Shown piece after piece: positions 1-11,210 of a stretch of 64,000 nt of DNA (positions within the stretch are counted from its first letter, which is position 1; the number at the start of each line of letters is the position of its first letter). The notes below the pieces were generated by a model. That model was not told the origin of the DNA, did not search any database, and saw only the letters and a list, made by a program, of their open reading frames with translations. Source of the DNA: Halomonas elongata DSM 2581 (GTDB taxonomy: Bacteria > Pseudomonadota > Gammaproteobacteria > Pseudomonadales > Halomonadaceae); contig NC_014532.2 in NCBI RefSeq assembly GCF_000196875.2, positions 1 to 64,000 of the forward strand, in the 5' to 3' direction. A program made the position numbers and the translations under genes.

Positions 1-227
1 ATGGTGTGGACATCCTTGGGGGCAGTGGTGTATCCACTGTGGGTATCCGTTGCATGGAAAGGAGTCTTGTCCACAGCGCTGGATGATCACCATATTCCTC
101 CCGGTCATTTCCCGGCCTTCGGGACAGGGTTTTCCACAAAGGCAATCGAATCGCTGCTTCATGTGGATAACCCGGAGGTTGGGCGATACAATGTGCGGTC
201 GTTCTTGAATCTACGATGTGAGGTCGC
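1..227. promoter_or_regulatory. DnaA-box-containing leader upstream of dnaA (oriC-proximal)
   Basis: No gene is seen in this stretch. It holds three matches to the DnaA box TTATCCACA: TTGTCCACA at 67-75 and TTTTCCACA at 130-138 (one mismatch each, forward), and an exact box in reverse orientation (TGTGGATAA) at 162-170. Weaker look-alikes occur near 5-13 and 30-38. Boxes in front of dnaA are typical both of dnaA autoregulation and of oriC in pseudomonad-like chromosomes. An AT-rich unwinding region is not obvious, so the replication start may lie left of the window. Confidence 0.6.
162..170 (-). promoter_or_regulatory. Perfect DnaA box
   Basis: TGTGGATAA is the exact reverse complement of TTATCCACA. 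It sits 57 bp before the dnaA start codon, which suits autoregulation by DnaA. Confidence 0.7.
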
Positions 228-1694
228 GTGTCGCTCGCTCTCTGGCAACAGTGTCTGGCTACCCTGCAGGATGAATTGAGCTCCCAGCAGTTCAACACCT
301 GGATTCGCCCATTGCAGGCGGAAGAGGAGGGGGAGTCCAACCAGTTGCGCCTGCTGGCGCCCAACCGGTTCGTGCGCGATTGGGTCAGTGACAAGTATGC
401 CAAGCGTATCAGCGAACTGATGCGCGAGCTGGCCCCTGCCAAGCCGCCCAAGGTGGTGTTGACGGTGGGTAGTCGCCGTGCGGCTCCCGCTCCCCAGCCG
501 CGAGAGCTCGGCGATCCCGTGTCCGCGGCGCCTCGGTCGCCCGCCGTGCATACGCCGCCGCGGGGTGATGTGGCGGATGAATCCGAAATCGACCAGTTAC
601 GCGAGGAAGGCGAGGCGCAGCAGCGTCGTCCGACGGGCGAACGCCAGGTCCAGGTCGAGGGTAGCCTCAAGCACAACAGTGGTCTGAACCATAATTTCAC
701 CTTCGAAACCTTCGTCGAGGGCAAGTCCAACCAATTGGCCCGGGCTGCGTCGCGGCAGGTTTCCGAAAATCCCGGTGGCGCCTATAACCCGCTGTTTCTC
801 TATGGCGGCGTCGGCCTGGGCAAGACCCACCTGATGCATGCCGTCGGCAATGCCCTGGATGCCCGCCGCGAGAACGCACGGGTGGTGTATCTGCACTCCG
901 AGCGCTTCGTCGCCGACATGGTCAAGGCGCTGCAGCTCAATGCCATCAATGACTTCAAGCGCTTTTACCGTAGTGTCGATGCCTTGCTGATCGACGATAT
1001 CCAGTTCTTCGCCGGCAAGGAACGCTCTCAGGAAGAGTTCTTCCATACCTTCAATGCCTTGCTCGAAGGCGGTCAGCAGATGATCCTGACCTCGGACCGT
1101 TATCCCAAGGAAATCAGTGGGGTAGAGGAGCGCCTCAAGTCGCGCTTCGGCTGGGGGCTGACAGTGGCGATCGAGCCGCCGGAGCTCGAGACCCGGGTCG
1201 CGATCCTGATGAAGAAGGCCGATCAGGCCAAGGTCAATCTGCCCCATGATGCGGCCTTCTTCATTGCCCAGAAGATCCGCTCCAACGTACGCGAGCTCGA
1301 GGGGGCGTTGAAGAAGGTCATTGCTGATTCCCATTTCATGGGCAAGACCATCACCCAGGATTTCATCCGTGAGTCGCTCAAGGATCTGCTGGCCCTTCAG
1401 GACAAGCAGGTCGGCGTGGATAACATCCAGCGCACGGTGGCCGAGTACTACAAGATCAAGCTGTCGGATCTGTTGTCCAAGCGCCGTTCGCGCTCCGTGG
1501 CTCGGCCGCGCCAGGTCGCCATGGCGCTGGCCAAGGAATTGACCAATCACAGTCTTCCCGAAATCGGCGATGCCTTCGGCGGCCGGGATCACACCACGGT
1601 ATTGCATGCATGCCGCAAGGTGCAGGCGCTGCAGGATGAAAGCGCGGATATTCGCGAAGATTACAAGAACTTGCTACGTCTGCTGACGAGCTGA
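228..1694 (+). CDS. dnaA: Chromosomal replication initiator DnaA
   Basis: AAA+ ATPase that binds DnaA boxes and opens oriC. The 488-residue protein has the expected parts: a DnaB-interacting N-terminal domain (about 1-80), a variable Pro/Arg/Glu-rich linker (about 85-150), the ATPase domain with Walker A GGVGLGKT (193-200) and Walker [10 protein letters not shown] (253-261), and the C-terminal DNA-binding domain with the [12 protein letters not shown] signature (about 450-465). The start is a GTG codon. It gives the normal N-terminus [17 protein letters not shown] and has GAGG a few bases upstream. It is first in the dnaA-dnaN-recF-gyrB series, and DnaA boxes in the leader suggest autoregulation. 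Confidence 0.98.
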   Translation: MSLALWQQCLATLQDELSSQQFNTWIRPLQAEEEGESNQLRLLAPNRFVRDWVSDKYAKRISELMRELAPAKPPKVVLTVGSRRAAPAPQPRELGDPVSAAPRSPAVHTPPRGDVADESEIDQLREEGEAQQRRPTGERQVQVEGSLKHNSGLNHNFTFETFVEGKSNQLARAASRQVSENPGGAYNPLFLYGGVGLGKTHLMHAVGNALDARRENARVVYLHSERFVADMVKALQLNAINDFKRFYRSVDALLIDDIQFFAGKERSQEEFFHTFNALLEGGQQMILTSDRYPKEISGVEERLKSRFGWGLTVAIEPPELETRVAILMKKADQAKVNLPHDAAFFIAQKIRSNVRELEGALKKVIADSHFMGKTITQDFIRESLKDLLALQDKQVGVDNIQRTVAEYYKIKLSDLLSKRRSRSVARPRQVAMALAKELTNHSLPEIGDAFGGRDHTTVLHACRKVQALQDESADIREDYKNLLRLLTS

Positions 1695-1765
1695 GTTCGC
1701 CAGGTATCGATCGACCGGTCGGCTCGCCGGCCTACAATCCCTCCAGGACAAGAAGTGGAGTCGAC

Positions 1766-2869
1766 ATGAAATTTTCCATTTCCCGAGAAGCGCTGCTGCG
1801 CCCGCTGACACTGGTCGCCGGCGTGGTGGAGCGGCGTCAGACCTTGCCGGTGCTGTCGAACGTCTTGATCCAGGTCGAGCAGGATCAGGTGTCGTTGACC
1901 GGCACCGATCTGGAAGTCGAGCTGATCGGTCGCACCGTGGCCAGCCAGGTGGACGAAGCTGGGTCGGCCACCGTGCCGGCACGCAAGCTGATGGATATCT
2001 GCAAGTCGTTGCCGGACCAGGCCGAGATTCAACTTGCCCTGGAGGACAATCGGGCGGTTCTGCGCAGCGGGCGTTCGCGGTTCACGCTTTCGACCCTGCC
2101 GGTAGCCGAGTTCCCCAATATCGAGGATGGCCAGAGCAGCGTCGAGCTGAGCCTGCCGCGCGGTACCCTGAAGCGCCTCATCGACGCCACCTCCTTCGCC
2201 ATGGCGCAGCAGGATGTTCGCTATTACCTCAATGGCATGCTGCTGGAATTCGGTACCAATCTGGTGCGGGCCGTGGCCACCGATGGTCACCGTCTGGCGG
2301 TGGCATCGCGCTCTGCTGAAATCCAGGTCGAGCCCTCCCAGAAGCTGATCGTGCCCCGCAAGGGGATCATGGAGCTCGTTCGTCTGCTCGATGACGGCGA
2401 GGACCCGGTGAGCCTGACGCTGGGGTCGACCCATATCCGTGCCCACACCGGGGACTTCACCTTCACCTCCAAGCTGGTGGACGGCAAGTTCCCCGATTAC
2501 GAGCGTGTAGTGCCCAAGGGCGGGGACAAGGTGCTCATCGCCGAACGCACGGAACTGCGCCAGGTGTTGTCGCGTACCGCGATCCTCTCCAACGAGAAGT
2601 ATCGCGGCGTGCGCCTCAACCTCGAGGAAGGCAACCTGCGCGTCATGGCCAACAACCCCGAGCAGGAGGAGGCCGAGGAGAACGTCGGCGTCGAATACAC
2701 CGGGCCGGCCATGGAGATCGGCTTCAATGTCGGCTATCTGGTCGATGTGCTCAGTGTGCTGGACGAGGATCGCGTGCAGCTGACCCTGGCCGATCCCAAC
2801 AGCAGTGCCCTGCTCGAGGAGCCAGGCGGTGGCGATGCACTCTATGTCGTCATGCCGATGCGCCTTTAA
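1766..2869 (+). CDS. dnaN: DNA polymerase III beta sliding clamp
   Basis: Ring-shaped processivity clamp for DNA polymerase III. The 367 residues match the family length and start MKFSISREALLRPL. Typical clamp segments are present: TLPVLSNVLI near residue 28, the DGHRLA segment near 175, the SRTAILSNEKYRGVRL segment of the third domain, and the C-terminal end YVVMPMRL. A GTGGAG ribosome site lies before the ATG. It follows dnaA by 71 bp and is probably co-transcribed with recF and gyrB. Confidence 0.98.
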   Translation: MKFSISREALLRPLTLVAGVVERRQTLPVLSNVLIQVEQDQVSLTGTDLEVELIGRTVASQVDEAGSATVPARKLMDICKSLPDQAEIQLALEDNRAVLRSGRSRFTLSTLPVAEFPNIEDGQSSVELSLPRGTLKRLIDATSFAMAQQDVRYYLNGMLLEFGTNLVRAVATDGHRLAVASRSAEIQVEPSQKLIVPRKGIMELVRLLDDGEDPVSLTLGSTHIRAHTGDFTFTSKLVDGKFPDYERVVPKGGDKVLIAERTELRQVLSRTAILSNEKYRGVRLNLEEGNLRVMANNPEQEEAEENVGVEYTGPAMEIGFNVGYLVDVLSVLDEDRVQLTLADPNSSALLEEPGGGDALYVVMPMRL

Positions 2870-2938
2870 GACGACCTTCGACTTTTCCCGTGCCGATGTT
2901 CCCTTCCGTGGACATCGGCAATAGGATCCTTTCCCTCG

Positions 2939-4054
2939 ATGCCTCTCGATCGTCTCGCTTTCCAGGGCCTGCGGAATCTCCAGGCTCTGGAGCTGTCTCC
3001 CGGCCCCCGGATCAATCTCTTCATCGGCGACAACGGTACCGGCAAGACCAGCTTGCTGGAGGGGATTCATGTCCTGGGGATGGGGCGCTCTTTCCGCACG
3101 CGTCAGTTACGTCATGCCATCGCCCATGAAGAAGATGGCGTAACCCTGCATGGCCGATTGTCGGGAGAGCCGCCCCTGCCCATCGGCGTGCGTCGTCGAC
3201 GCGACAGCGATGAACTGGAAATGCGCCTGGCGGGGGAGAGAGTGGGCCGTGTTTCACAGTTGGTGGAGACCCTGCCGCTGCAACTGATCAACCCGGATGC
3301 CTTTCGCCTCCTGGAAGGTTCTCCGGCGGGGCGTCGCGAGTTTCTCGACTGGGGAGTGTTTCACGTGAAACATGATTTTCTCGATGCCTGGAAGCGTTTT
3401 CGAAGAGCGCTGAAGCATCGGAATGCGCTCCTCAGACATGGTAGAATGTCCGATGCGTCAATGGGCGCCTGGGAACGGGAACTGGCCCATTGGGGCGCAC
3501 GGCTGGATGAATTGCGTCGCGCCTGGATAGATGCGTTTCTACCCGTGTTTCAGGAAACCCTGGAAGGACTGATTGCCTTGCCCGGCCTTCAGTTGCGTTA
3601 TGCCCGGGGGTGGGATCGCAAGCGACAGCTGGCCGATGTCCTCGAGCAGAGCAGGGAGACCGATCGGCAGATGGGGTTTACTCAACAGGGACCTCAGCGG
3701 GCGGACCTCGGCATCCGACTGGGGCGTCGACCGGCGATCGAGATCCTGTCGAGAGGCCAGCAGAAGCTGGTGGTCAGCGCACTCAAGCTGGCCCAGGGGC
3801 GACTGCTGGAACGTCTCACAGGCCGCTCCTGCGTCTATCTGATCGATGATCTGCCGGCCGAGCTGGATGGCGAGCACCGACGGGTCTTCTGCGAATGGTT
3901 GGCGCACATGCGCTGCCAGGCGTTTATCACCAGTGTCGATCCGAATGCCTTGACTGGCTCGTGGGATGTGGACACGCCGGTGTCGATGTTTCACGTGAAA
4001 CATACAGAGGCGGGGCAGGGGCAGCTGCTGCCAATGGACAGACAGACTTCATGA
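2939..4054 (+). CDS. recF: DNA replication/repair protein RecF
   Basis: SMC-like ATPase that helps load RecA at single-strand gaps. The 371 residues have an N-terminal Walker A GDNGTGKTS (30-38), the LSRGQQKL ABC signature (near 268) and a Walker-B-type LIDDLPAELD (about 301-310). The gene is odd in that two 16-bp parS sites (3357-3372 and 3987-4002) lie inside it. Both are read in the same frame and give the peptide FHVKH near residue 140 and near residue 351. The second falls in the loosely conserved C-terminal tail. It ends 11 bp before gyrB. Confidence 0.96.
   Translation: MPLDRLAFQGLRNLQALELSPGPRINLFIGDNGTGKTSLLEGIHVLGMGRSFRTRQLRHAIAHEEDGVTLHGRLSGEPPLPIGVRRRRDSDELEMRLAGERVGRVSQLVETLPLQLINPDAFRLLEGSPAGRREFLDWGVFHVKHDFLDAWKRFRRALKHRNALLRHGRMSDASMGAWERELAHWGARLDELRRAWIDAFLPVFQETLEGLIALPGLQLRYARGWDRKRQLADVLEQSRETDRQMGFTQQGPQRADLGIRLGRRPAIEILSRGQQKLVVSALKLAQGRLLERLTGRSCVYLIDDLPAELDGEHRRVFCEWLAHMRCQAFITSVDPNALTGSWDVDTPVSMFHVKHTEAGQGQLLPMDRQTS
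3357..3372. promoter_or_regulatory. parS site 1 (inside recF)
   Basis: TGTTTCACGTGAAACA, a perfect 16-bp palindrome matching the ParB centromere-site consensus. It lies in the coding sequence of recF. Confidence 0.93.
3987..4002. promoter_or_regulatory. parS site 2 (inside recF)
   Basis: TGTTTCACGTGAAACA, perfect palindrome, in the last 70 bp of recF and about 65 bp before gyrB. Confidence 0.93.
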
Positions 4055-4062
4055 TGGAGTAG

Positions 4063-6486
<2,424 letters not shown>

Positions 6487-6505
6487 TCGACGTCATTGGC
6501 AAGAA

Positions 6506-6521
6506 TGTTTCACGTGGAACA
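6506..6521. promoter_or_regulatory. parS site 3
   Basis: TGTTTCACGTGGAACA, 15 of 16 positions of the palindromic consensus. It is the exact reverse complement of site 6. It lies between gyrB and its terminator. Confidence 0.9.
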
Positions 6522-6538
6522 TACCTGTCGAGTGCATC

Positions 6539-6569
6539 AAAAAGGCCGCATCGAAAGATGCGGCCTTTT
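6539..6569 (+). terminator. Rho-independent terminator of gyrB
   Basis: GGCCGCATC (6544-6552), GAAA tetraloop, GATGCGGCC (6557-6565) and a following TTTT, preceded by AAAAA. The A and T tracts make the hairpin usable in both directions, so it can also serve the convergent gmhB. Confidence 0.93.
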
Positions 6570-6599
6570 CATTGTCATTGCCATGGTCGTCTTGATGGA

Positions 6600-6615
6600 T
6601 GTTTCACGTGAAACA
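6600..6615. promoter_or_regulatory. parS site 4
   Basis: TGTTTCACGTGAAACA, perfect palindrome, in the gap between the converging gyrB and gmhB. Confidence 0.93.
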
Positions 6616-6676
6616 TATCGCTCGATGATCCAAGCCCGGTGACCAAGGGGGGCCGGCCGTGCAACAAGGAAACGGC

Positions 6677-7237
6677 TCAGACCGAGGGAGGGGCGAGCAG
6701 CCAGTCGGAGAAAGCGGCGAGATCCTCGAAGACCTCGACTCGGGACGCCTCGATTTCGGGGTGCTTGTCCAAAGTGCGCTTTCCCTTGCCGGTCAGTACC
6801 AGAGCCTGACGACAGCCTGCCGCTTCGCCCGCCTGAATATCTCTGAGACTGTCGCCGACCATCCAGCTTCCCTCGAGAGAGGGCAAGTCCAGGGCCAGAC
6901 GAATCTCGTGCAACATGCCCGGCAGTGGCTTGCGGCACTGGCAGTCATCGTCCGGACCATGCGGACAGTAGGCAATGTGGGCCAGTTCGCCTCCGGCGGC
7001 ATGTACCAGTGAACGCAGATACCGATGCATGTCGGCAAGCACGTTTTCATCGTAATACCCACGGGCAATGCCGGATTGATTGGTGGCCACGGCGACCCGC
7101 CAGCCAGCGCGATGAAGCCTGGCGATTGCTTCGATGGCGGTGGGGTAGGCGATCCACTCATCCAGTGATTTCACGTAGTTATCGGAATCCTGGTTGATGA
7201 CACCGTCGCGATCCAGGATGACGAGTTTGGCGGACAT
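6677..7237 (-). CDS. gmhB: D-glycero-beta-D-manno-heptose 1,7-bisphosphate 7-phosphatase
   Basis: HAD-superfamily phosphatase that removes the 7-phosphate during ADP-heptose synthesis for the LPS inner core. The 186 residues have the nucleophile motif LDRDGVIN (Asp 9 and 11), the ATNQSGIARGYY segment, the zinc-binding cluster CPHGPDDDCQCRKP that marks GmhB, and GDSLRDIQAGEAAG as the metal-binding end motif. It complements hldE and hldD of the LPS cluster downstream. In pseudomonads it usually abuts glyS, but here four kilobases of polysaccharide genes separate them. Confidence 0.95.
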   Translation of the reverse strand: MSAKLVILDRDGVINQDSDNYVKSLDEWIAYPTAIEAIARLHRAGWRVAVATNQSGIARGYYDENVLADMHRYLRSLVHAAGGELAHIAYCPHGPDDDCQCRKPLPGMLHEIRLALDLPSLEGSWMVGDSLRDIQAGEAAGCRQALVLTGKGKRTLDKHPEIEASRVEVFEDLAAFSDWLLAPPSV

Positions 7238-7281
7238 GCGCTATTGGATCTCTCGTGAAGGGAGTCGACAGTGTAGAGTCG

Positions 7282-7297
7282 TGTTTCACGTGAAACA
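7282..7297. promoter_or_regulatory. parS site 5
   Basis: TGTTTCACGTGAAACA, perfect palindrome, in the upstream region of gmhB. Confidence 0.93.
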
Positions 7298-7464
7298 ACC
7301 AAACGCGTGTTGTTCCCGCTGCGGGAAAGGGATGAGGGGCCATGTCGGCCCGCCAAGGGTGGCGGCTCGGGCGCTAGGAGACCTGAAGGTGGGGGAGGGG
7401 AGCTTGCTCGGTGGAGAGTGGCCAAAAGAAACGTGAAATGAAGCATGCGCGATGCATGGCCTCA

Positions 7465-7480
7465 TGTTCCACGTGAAACA
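7465..7480. promoter_or_regulatory. parS site 6
   Basis: TGTTCCACGTGAAACA, identical to the well-known Bacillus parS sequence. It lies 17 bp beyond the stop codon of the epimerase gene. Confidence 0.92.
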
Positions 7481-7496
7481 TCGGGGCGGAACCGAC

Positions 7497-8498
7497 TCAC
7501 ACCCCGTAATAGTCCCGATACCACTCGACGAAGCGAGCGACGCCTTCTTCCACCCCGATCTGGGGACGATGGCCGGTAGCCGCGAACAACGCTTCGGTAT
7601 CCGCCCAGGTGCGGGGAACGTCGCCCGGCTGCATGGGCTGGAAGTCACAGATTGCCTCGCGGCCGGTGGCTGACTCTACCGCTCGCACGAAGTCCATCAA
7701 GGCCACCGGGCTGCCGTGGCCGATGTTGTAGAGCCTGTAAGGCGCGTCGCTGGTATCCGGTGAGGCCGGCACGGTCTTCTCATCCCGCTTGGGCACGACA
7801 TCCAGAATACGCACTATGCCTTCGACGATATCGTCGATATAGGTGAAGTCCCGAAACATCTCGCCATGGTTGTAGACCTGGAGCGGTTCGCCTGCCAGCA
7901 CGGCCCGGGTGAACTTGAACATGGCCATGTCGGGGCGCCCCCAGGGGCCGTATACCGTGAAGAAGCGCAATCCCGTGGTGGGGAGGTCGTAGAGATGGGA
8001 GTAGGTGTGTGCCATCAGCTCGTTGGCCTTCTTGGTGGCCGCATAGAGGCTGATGGGATGGTCGACGTTGTCCGATGTGGCAAAGGGCGTCTTGTCGTTG
8101 GCTCCATATACTGAGCTGGACGATGCATAGACCAGGTGCTCGACCCGGCCATGGCGGCAGCCTTCCAGCACATTGAGATGCCCCAGGAGGTTGGCATCCG
8201 CATAGGCATGGGGGTTCTCGAGCGAATAGCGTACCCCGGGCTGGGCTGCCAGATGAATTACCCGGTCGAAGCCTTCCGCTTCGAACAGAGCGGCTACCGC
8301 CTCGCGGTCGGCCAGATCGAGCCGCTCGAAGCGGATGTTTGGCGCATCGGCCAGATCGTCCAGGCGAGCCTGCTTGAGTGATACGTCGTAGTAATCACTG
8401 AGGTTGTCGACGCCCAGGATATCGTATTCCTGCCCGGCGAGGCGCTTGGCGACGGCATGGCCGATGAAACCGGCCATGCCCGTGATCAGTAGTTTCAT
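7497..8498 (-). CDS. NAD-dependent epimerase, UDP-glucuronate 4-epimerase type
   Basis: Short-chain sugar-nucleotide epimerase, probably interconverting UDP-glucuronate and UDP-galacturonate for surface polysaccharide. The 333 residues have the NAD-binding GMAGFIG (7-13), the long VDNLSDYYDVSLKQARLDDL segment typical of the UDP-glucuronate epimerase group, Ser-rich ASSSSVYG (near 125) and catalytic Tyr152-x3-Lys156 (YAATK). The GPWGRPDMAMFKF segment also fits that group. It faces away from the glycosyltransferase at 8710. The substrate is inferred from similarity and is not proven. Confidence 0.87.
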   Translation of the reverse strand: MKLLITGMAGFIGHAVAKRLAGQEYDILGVDNLSDYYDVSLKQARLDDLADAPNIRFERLDLADREAVAALFEAEGFDRVIHLAAQPGVRYSLENPHAYADANLLGHLNVLEGCRHGRVEHLVYASSSSVYGANDKTPFATSDNVDHPISLYAATKKANELMAHTYSHLYDLPTTGLRFFTVYGPWGRPDMAMFKFTRAVLAGEPLQVYNHGEMFRDFTYIDDIVEGIVRILDVVPKRDEKTVPASPDTSDAPYRLYNIGHGSPVALMDFVRAVESATGREAICDFQPMQPGDVPRTWADTEALFAATGHRPQIGVEEGVARFVEWYRDYYGV

Positions 8499-8595
8499 GA
8501 TATGACGTACGCTCCCATGCTGGCTCTCCCCGGATGCCCCTGGCGTCCTGACTGGGGAACTACATTGTACCCCAGCGCCAGTTGCAGGCCGAGCA

Positions 8596-8604
8596 TGCTA
8601 GAAT
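8596..8604 (+). promoter_or_regulatory. Possible extended -10 promoter for the 8710 glycosyltransferase
   Basis: TGCTAGAAT carries the TG-N extension and a TAGAAT hexamer. No good -35 hexamer sits at the right spacing, so it would rely on the extended -10. It is the best promoter candidate in the gap 8499-8709, where nothing else was seen. Confidence 0.35.
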
Positions 8605-8709
8605 CCGTGGTTCAATCAGCGGCCGCCAGCGAGATGCAGTGCAGGATAGATTCGGCCCGACGGTCTTGCCCTTGGATCTCCGCATTCGCTCACCTCCGGG
8701 AATCACACC

Positions 8710-9795
8710 ATGAGCCAATCGACGACCAGACCCCCCAAGCGTTTTGCCTTCGTTATCGAGGACCTCTACGGCGGTGGCGCCCAGAAGTCGCTTCTCTACA
8801 CTGCCGATCAATTGCGCCAGCGTGGCCATGTGGTCAAGGTATTCACCCTGCGTGAGCGTATCGAGCACCGCCTGCCCGAGGGTCTCGAGGTCGAGAACCT
8901 GGCCGTTGTTAGCCGCTTCACCAAGGCCACCAGCACCGTGCTGACCGAAAAGTGGCAAGCCTCACGGATACGGCGCGCCCTGGTGCCCTGGCGGCCGGAT
9001 GTCGTGATTTCCTGTTCCTGCGACAAGATCACTCGTCACCTCGACTTGCCCAATCTCTACTTCTGGATCAAGTCGGATGTGTCAGCCAAGTTCAGCGATC
9101 CGAAGCAGCGTGAACGCGCCTTCGACAAGGTCCGTCGTTTCTACCATGGCCGTCAGGTCATCGCTGTCTCACAGGGTGTGAAGGAGAATCTCGAAGGTGT
9201 CGTCGGGCTGGAGGCCGAGAAGATCGTGCCCATCTACAACCCCTACGAGCGGGAGCCCTTCGTTGCCATGGCCGACGAACCCGCTCCCGTTCCCGAAGGC
9301 GACTACTTGCTGTGCGTGGCGGCGATCGAACCACGCAAGCGCCATGACCGATTGCTGCGTGCCTATGCGAAAAGCGGCATAACGACCCCGCTGGCCATCA
9401 TGGGCAAGGGCAAGCCGGAACACGAGCAAGAGGTTCGTCGCCAGATCGCCTCGCTTGGCCTCGAGGATCGGGTCGTCTGGCTGGGCTACCATCACAACCC
9501 CTATCCCTTCATCCGCCATGCCAAGGCCATGGTATTGACCTCCGATGCCGAGGGCCTGCCGCGCGTGCTGATCGAGTCGCTGCTGCTGCATACCCCTGTC
9601 GTCAGCACGGACTGCCCGAGCGGGCCGCGCGAGATTCTTACCCATGAGCTGGCGGATTTTCTCGTTGCGCCGGACGATGAAGACGGCCTAGCCGAGGCCC
9701 TCAGGCGAATGGATCAAGCCCCGGTGACCATCGAGCCACGCCATTATCAACAGTTCCTCAAGGAAACGGTGCTGCCCCAGTTCGAGGTCCTCTGA
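8710..9795 (+). CDS. Glycosyltransferase family 4
   Basis: Predicted retaining GT-B sugar transferase of LPS or capsule assembly. The 361 residues start MSQSTTRPPKRFAFVIEDL. The N-terminal domain has the glycine-rich YGGGAQKSLLY (about 21-31), and the C-terminal donor-binding domain has AAIEPRKRHDRLL, the GYHHNPYPFIRHAKAMVLTSD segment and the EGLPRVLIESL motif with the Glu-x7-Glu arrangement of GT4 enzymes. The donor and acceptor are unknown. The convergent gene at 9857 is a distant relative with the same NPYP and EGF/EGL motifs, so the two may act on one glycan. Confidence 0.85.
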   Translation: MSQSTTRPPKRFAFVIEDLYGGGAQKSLLYTADQLRQRGHVVKVFTLRERIEHRLPEGLEVENLAVVSRFTKATSTVLTEKWQASRIRRALVPWRPDVVISCSCDKITRHLDLPNLYFWIKSDVSAKFSDPKQRERAFDKVRRFYHGRQVIAVSQGVKENLEGVVGLEAEKIVPIYNPYEREPFVAMADEPAPVPEGDYLLCVAAIEPRKRHDRLLRAYAKSGITTPLAIMGKGKPEHEQEVRRQIASLGLEDRVVWLGYHHNPYPFIRHAKAMVLTSDAEGLPRVLIESLLLHTPVVSTDCPSGPREILTHELADFLVAPDDEDGLAEALRRMDQAPVTIEPRHYQQFLKETVLPQFEVL

Positions 9796-9856
9796 GGGCA
9801 GCAGGGCATTTCCGAGAACCCGTGAAGGGGAGCGAACCCCAAGCGGTGGGCGAGCG

Positions 9857-10996
9857 TTACGCTTGGGTGAGAGACGTATAGCGGCGGGCGACGGTTGCCA
9901 GCTGGAAGTTGTCGCAGATGTCGTGCGGGATGGCTGGGGGCGCCGCTATCACCCTGGATATTGCCCGGGCGAAAGCCGCTGTGTCATCGACCGGTACCAG
10001 GCAGTCCTTCAGGCTGTTGCCAAGAATTTCCGCCGGGCCACATGGGCAGTTGGTGCTGATGACGGGAACGCCCAGGGAAAGTGCCTCCGCCAGCACGAGC
10101 GCAAAGCCTTCGTAGTCCGAGCTGAGCAGCAAGGCCCGGGAGCGGGCCATATAGGGATAAGGATTGTCCCGGTGTCCCAGCATTCTCACCCTATCCTCGA
10201 GACCCATGTCGCGTATGAGTCGTGCCACTTGTTCGCTGCTTGATCCCCCTCCGATGATGAGCAGGGGCAATTCGGTGCCGCTTTGTCGATAGGCTTCGAG
10301 CAGGCGGTCGAAACGCTTGGCGCGAAGGTCCAGTCGTCCCACGAATACCAGGAATTCATCATCGGCTATATCGCTGACGCTCTGGTGCGCCAGTTGCCGA
10401 ATGTGCTCGATATCCAATGGGTTGAGTATGCTGACGCCCTTTTCGGGGTGGATGCCGAAATGTGCTGACAAGCGATTCAACATCTCTTTCGAGACGGTGA
10501 CCAGTTTGCGTCCGTGGTAGAGGCGCTTCACCTTGTACTTCTTGATCCGGCGTGCCAGGCCTCGCTTGTTGCCGAGGAAGGCCGAAACGGGATCGGAGTG
10601 CAGGCAATACCATGACGTTTGTGCCAGAGAGGTCCGAGATACCACCTGGTGGGCATGGTGCAGATGGGCCATGACGAGATCGAAGGGACCCCGCTCTCTC
10701 ACTGGCGCTGATTCGAGGGTTGCTTCGATCTTTTTCGCATGGAGATGGTAACGCCTCAGCCGCTGATAGAGGCTGGTAGGAGCGAAGGGGACATCGATGG
10801 TCAGGACGTCATCGGGAAGTTCATGACGGGGCCTCGAACTGAGCAACAGCAGGGTGACCCGCACACCCTGAGCGCTCATCTCCTTGATCAGATTGCGCAC
10901 CACGATCGGTGCTCCTCCGGTGTCCAGATGATCCATGATGAAGAGAATGGAAAGCGGGGATTCAGGAACATGGCTTGAGGTATTGGATTGGGACAC
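9857..10996 (-). CDS. Glycosyltransferase family 4
   Basis: Predicted GT-B sugar transferase, 379 residues from the chosen start. It has an N-terminal DHLDTGGAPIVVRNLIKEM acceptor-side glycine motif, a VSKEMLNRL linker region, and the donor site with VGRLDLRAKRFDRLLEAY, GHRDNPYPYMARS and YEGFALVLAEALSLG. The frame stays open up to 11227, but that extension is low-complexity and runs through parS site 7. The GTG at 10996-10994 has a good ribosome site (GACGAGG, 7 bp spacing) and gives a compact family-like N-terminus. An ATG at the parS site (near 11154) is a weaker alternative. Confidence 0.82.
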   Translation of the reverse strand: MSQSNTSSHVPESPLSILFIMDHLDTGGAPIVVRNLIKEMSAQGVRVTLLLLSSRPRHELPDDVLTIDVPFAPTSLYQRLRRYHLHAKKIEATLESAPVRERGPFDLVMAHLHHAHQVVSRTSLAQTSWYCLHSDPVSAFLGNKRGLARRIKKYKVKRLYHGRKLVTVSKEMLNRLSAHFGIHPEKGVSILNPLDIEHIRQLAHQSVSDIADDEFLVFVGRLDLRAKRFDRLLEAYRQSGTELPLLIIGGGSSSEQVARLIRDMGLEDRVRMLGHRDNPYPYMARSRALLLSSDYEGFALVLAEALSLGVPVISTNCPCGPAEILGNSLKDCLVPVDDTAAFARAISRVIAAPPAIPHDICDNFQLATVARRYTSLTQA

Positions 10997-11138
10997 CGAG
11001 GTACCTCGTCTGGGGAGGAAAAAGCGATAGAAGCGAGCCGCTCGATTATTGATCAATCGACCCGCTTTCTCAAATAGGGTTTTCTCGTCGATAGGCTCCC
11101 GGTCCGACCCAGCCGCGTGGGAAGAAACCGGACAAGCA

Positions 11139-11154
11139 TGTTTCACGTGAAACA
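11139..11154. promoter_or_regulatory. parS site 7
   Basis: TGTTTCACGTGAAACA, perfect palindrome, in the gap between the glycosyltransferase start and glyS. Confidence 0.93.
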
Positions 11155-11210
11155 TCGTGGAGCAGGGGAGGGGCGTTGAGGGAAGCGGGGTGGGGCGAGA
11201 CCTGAAACGA

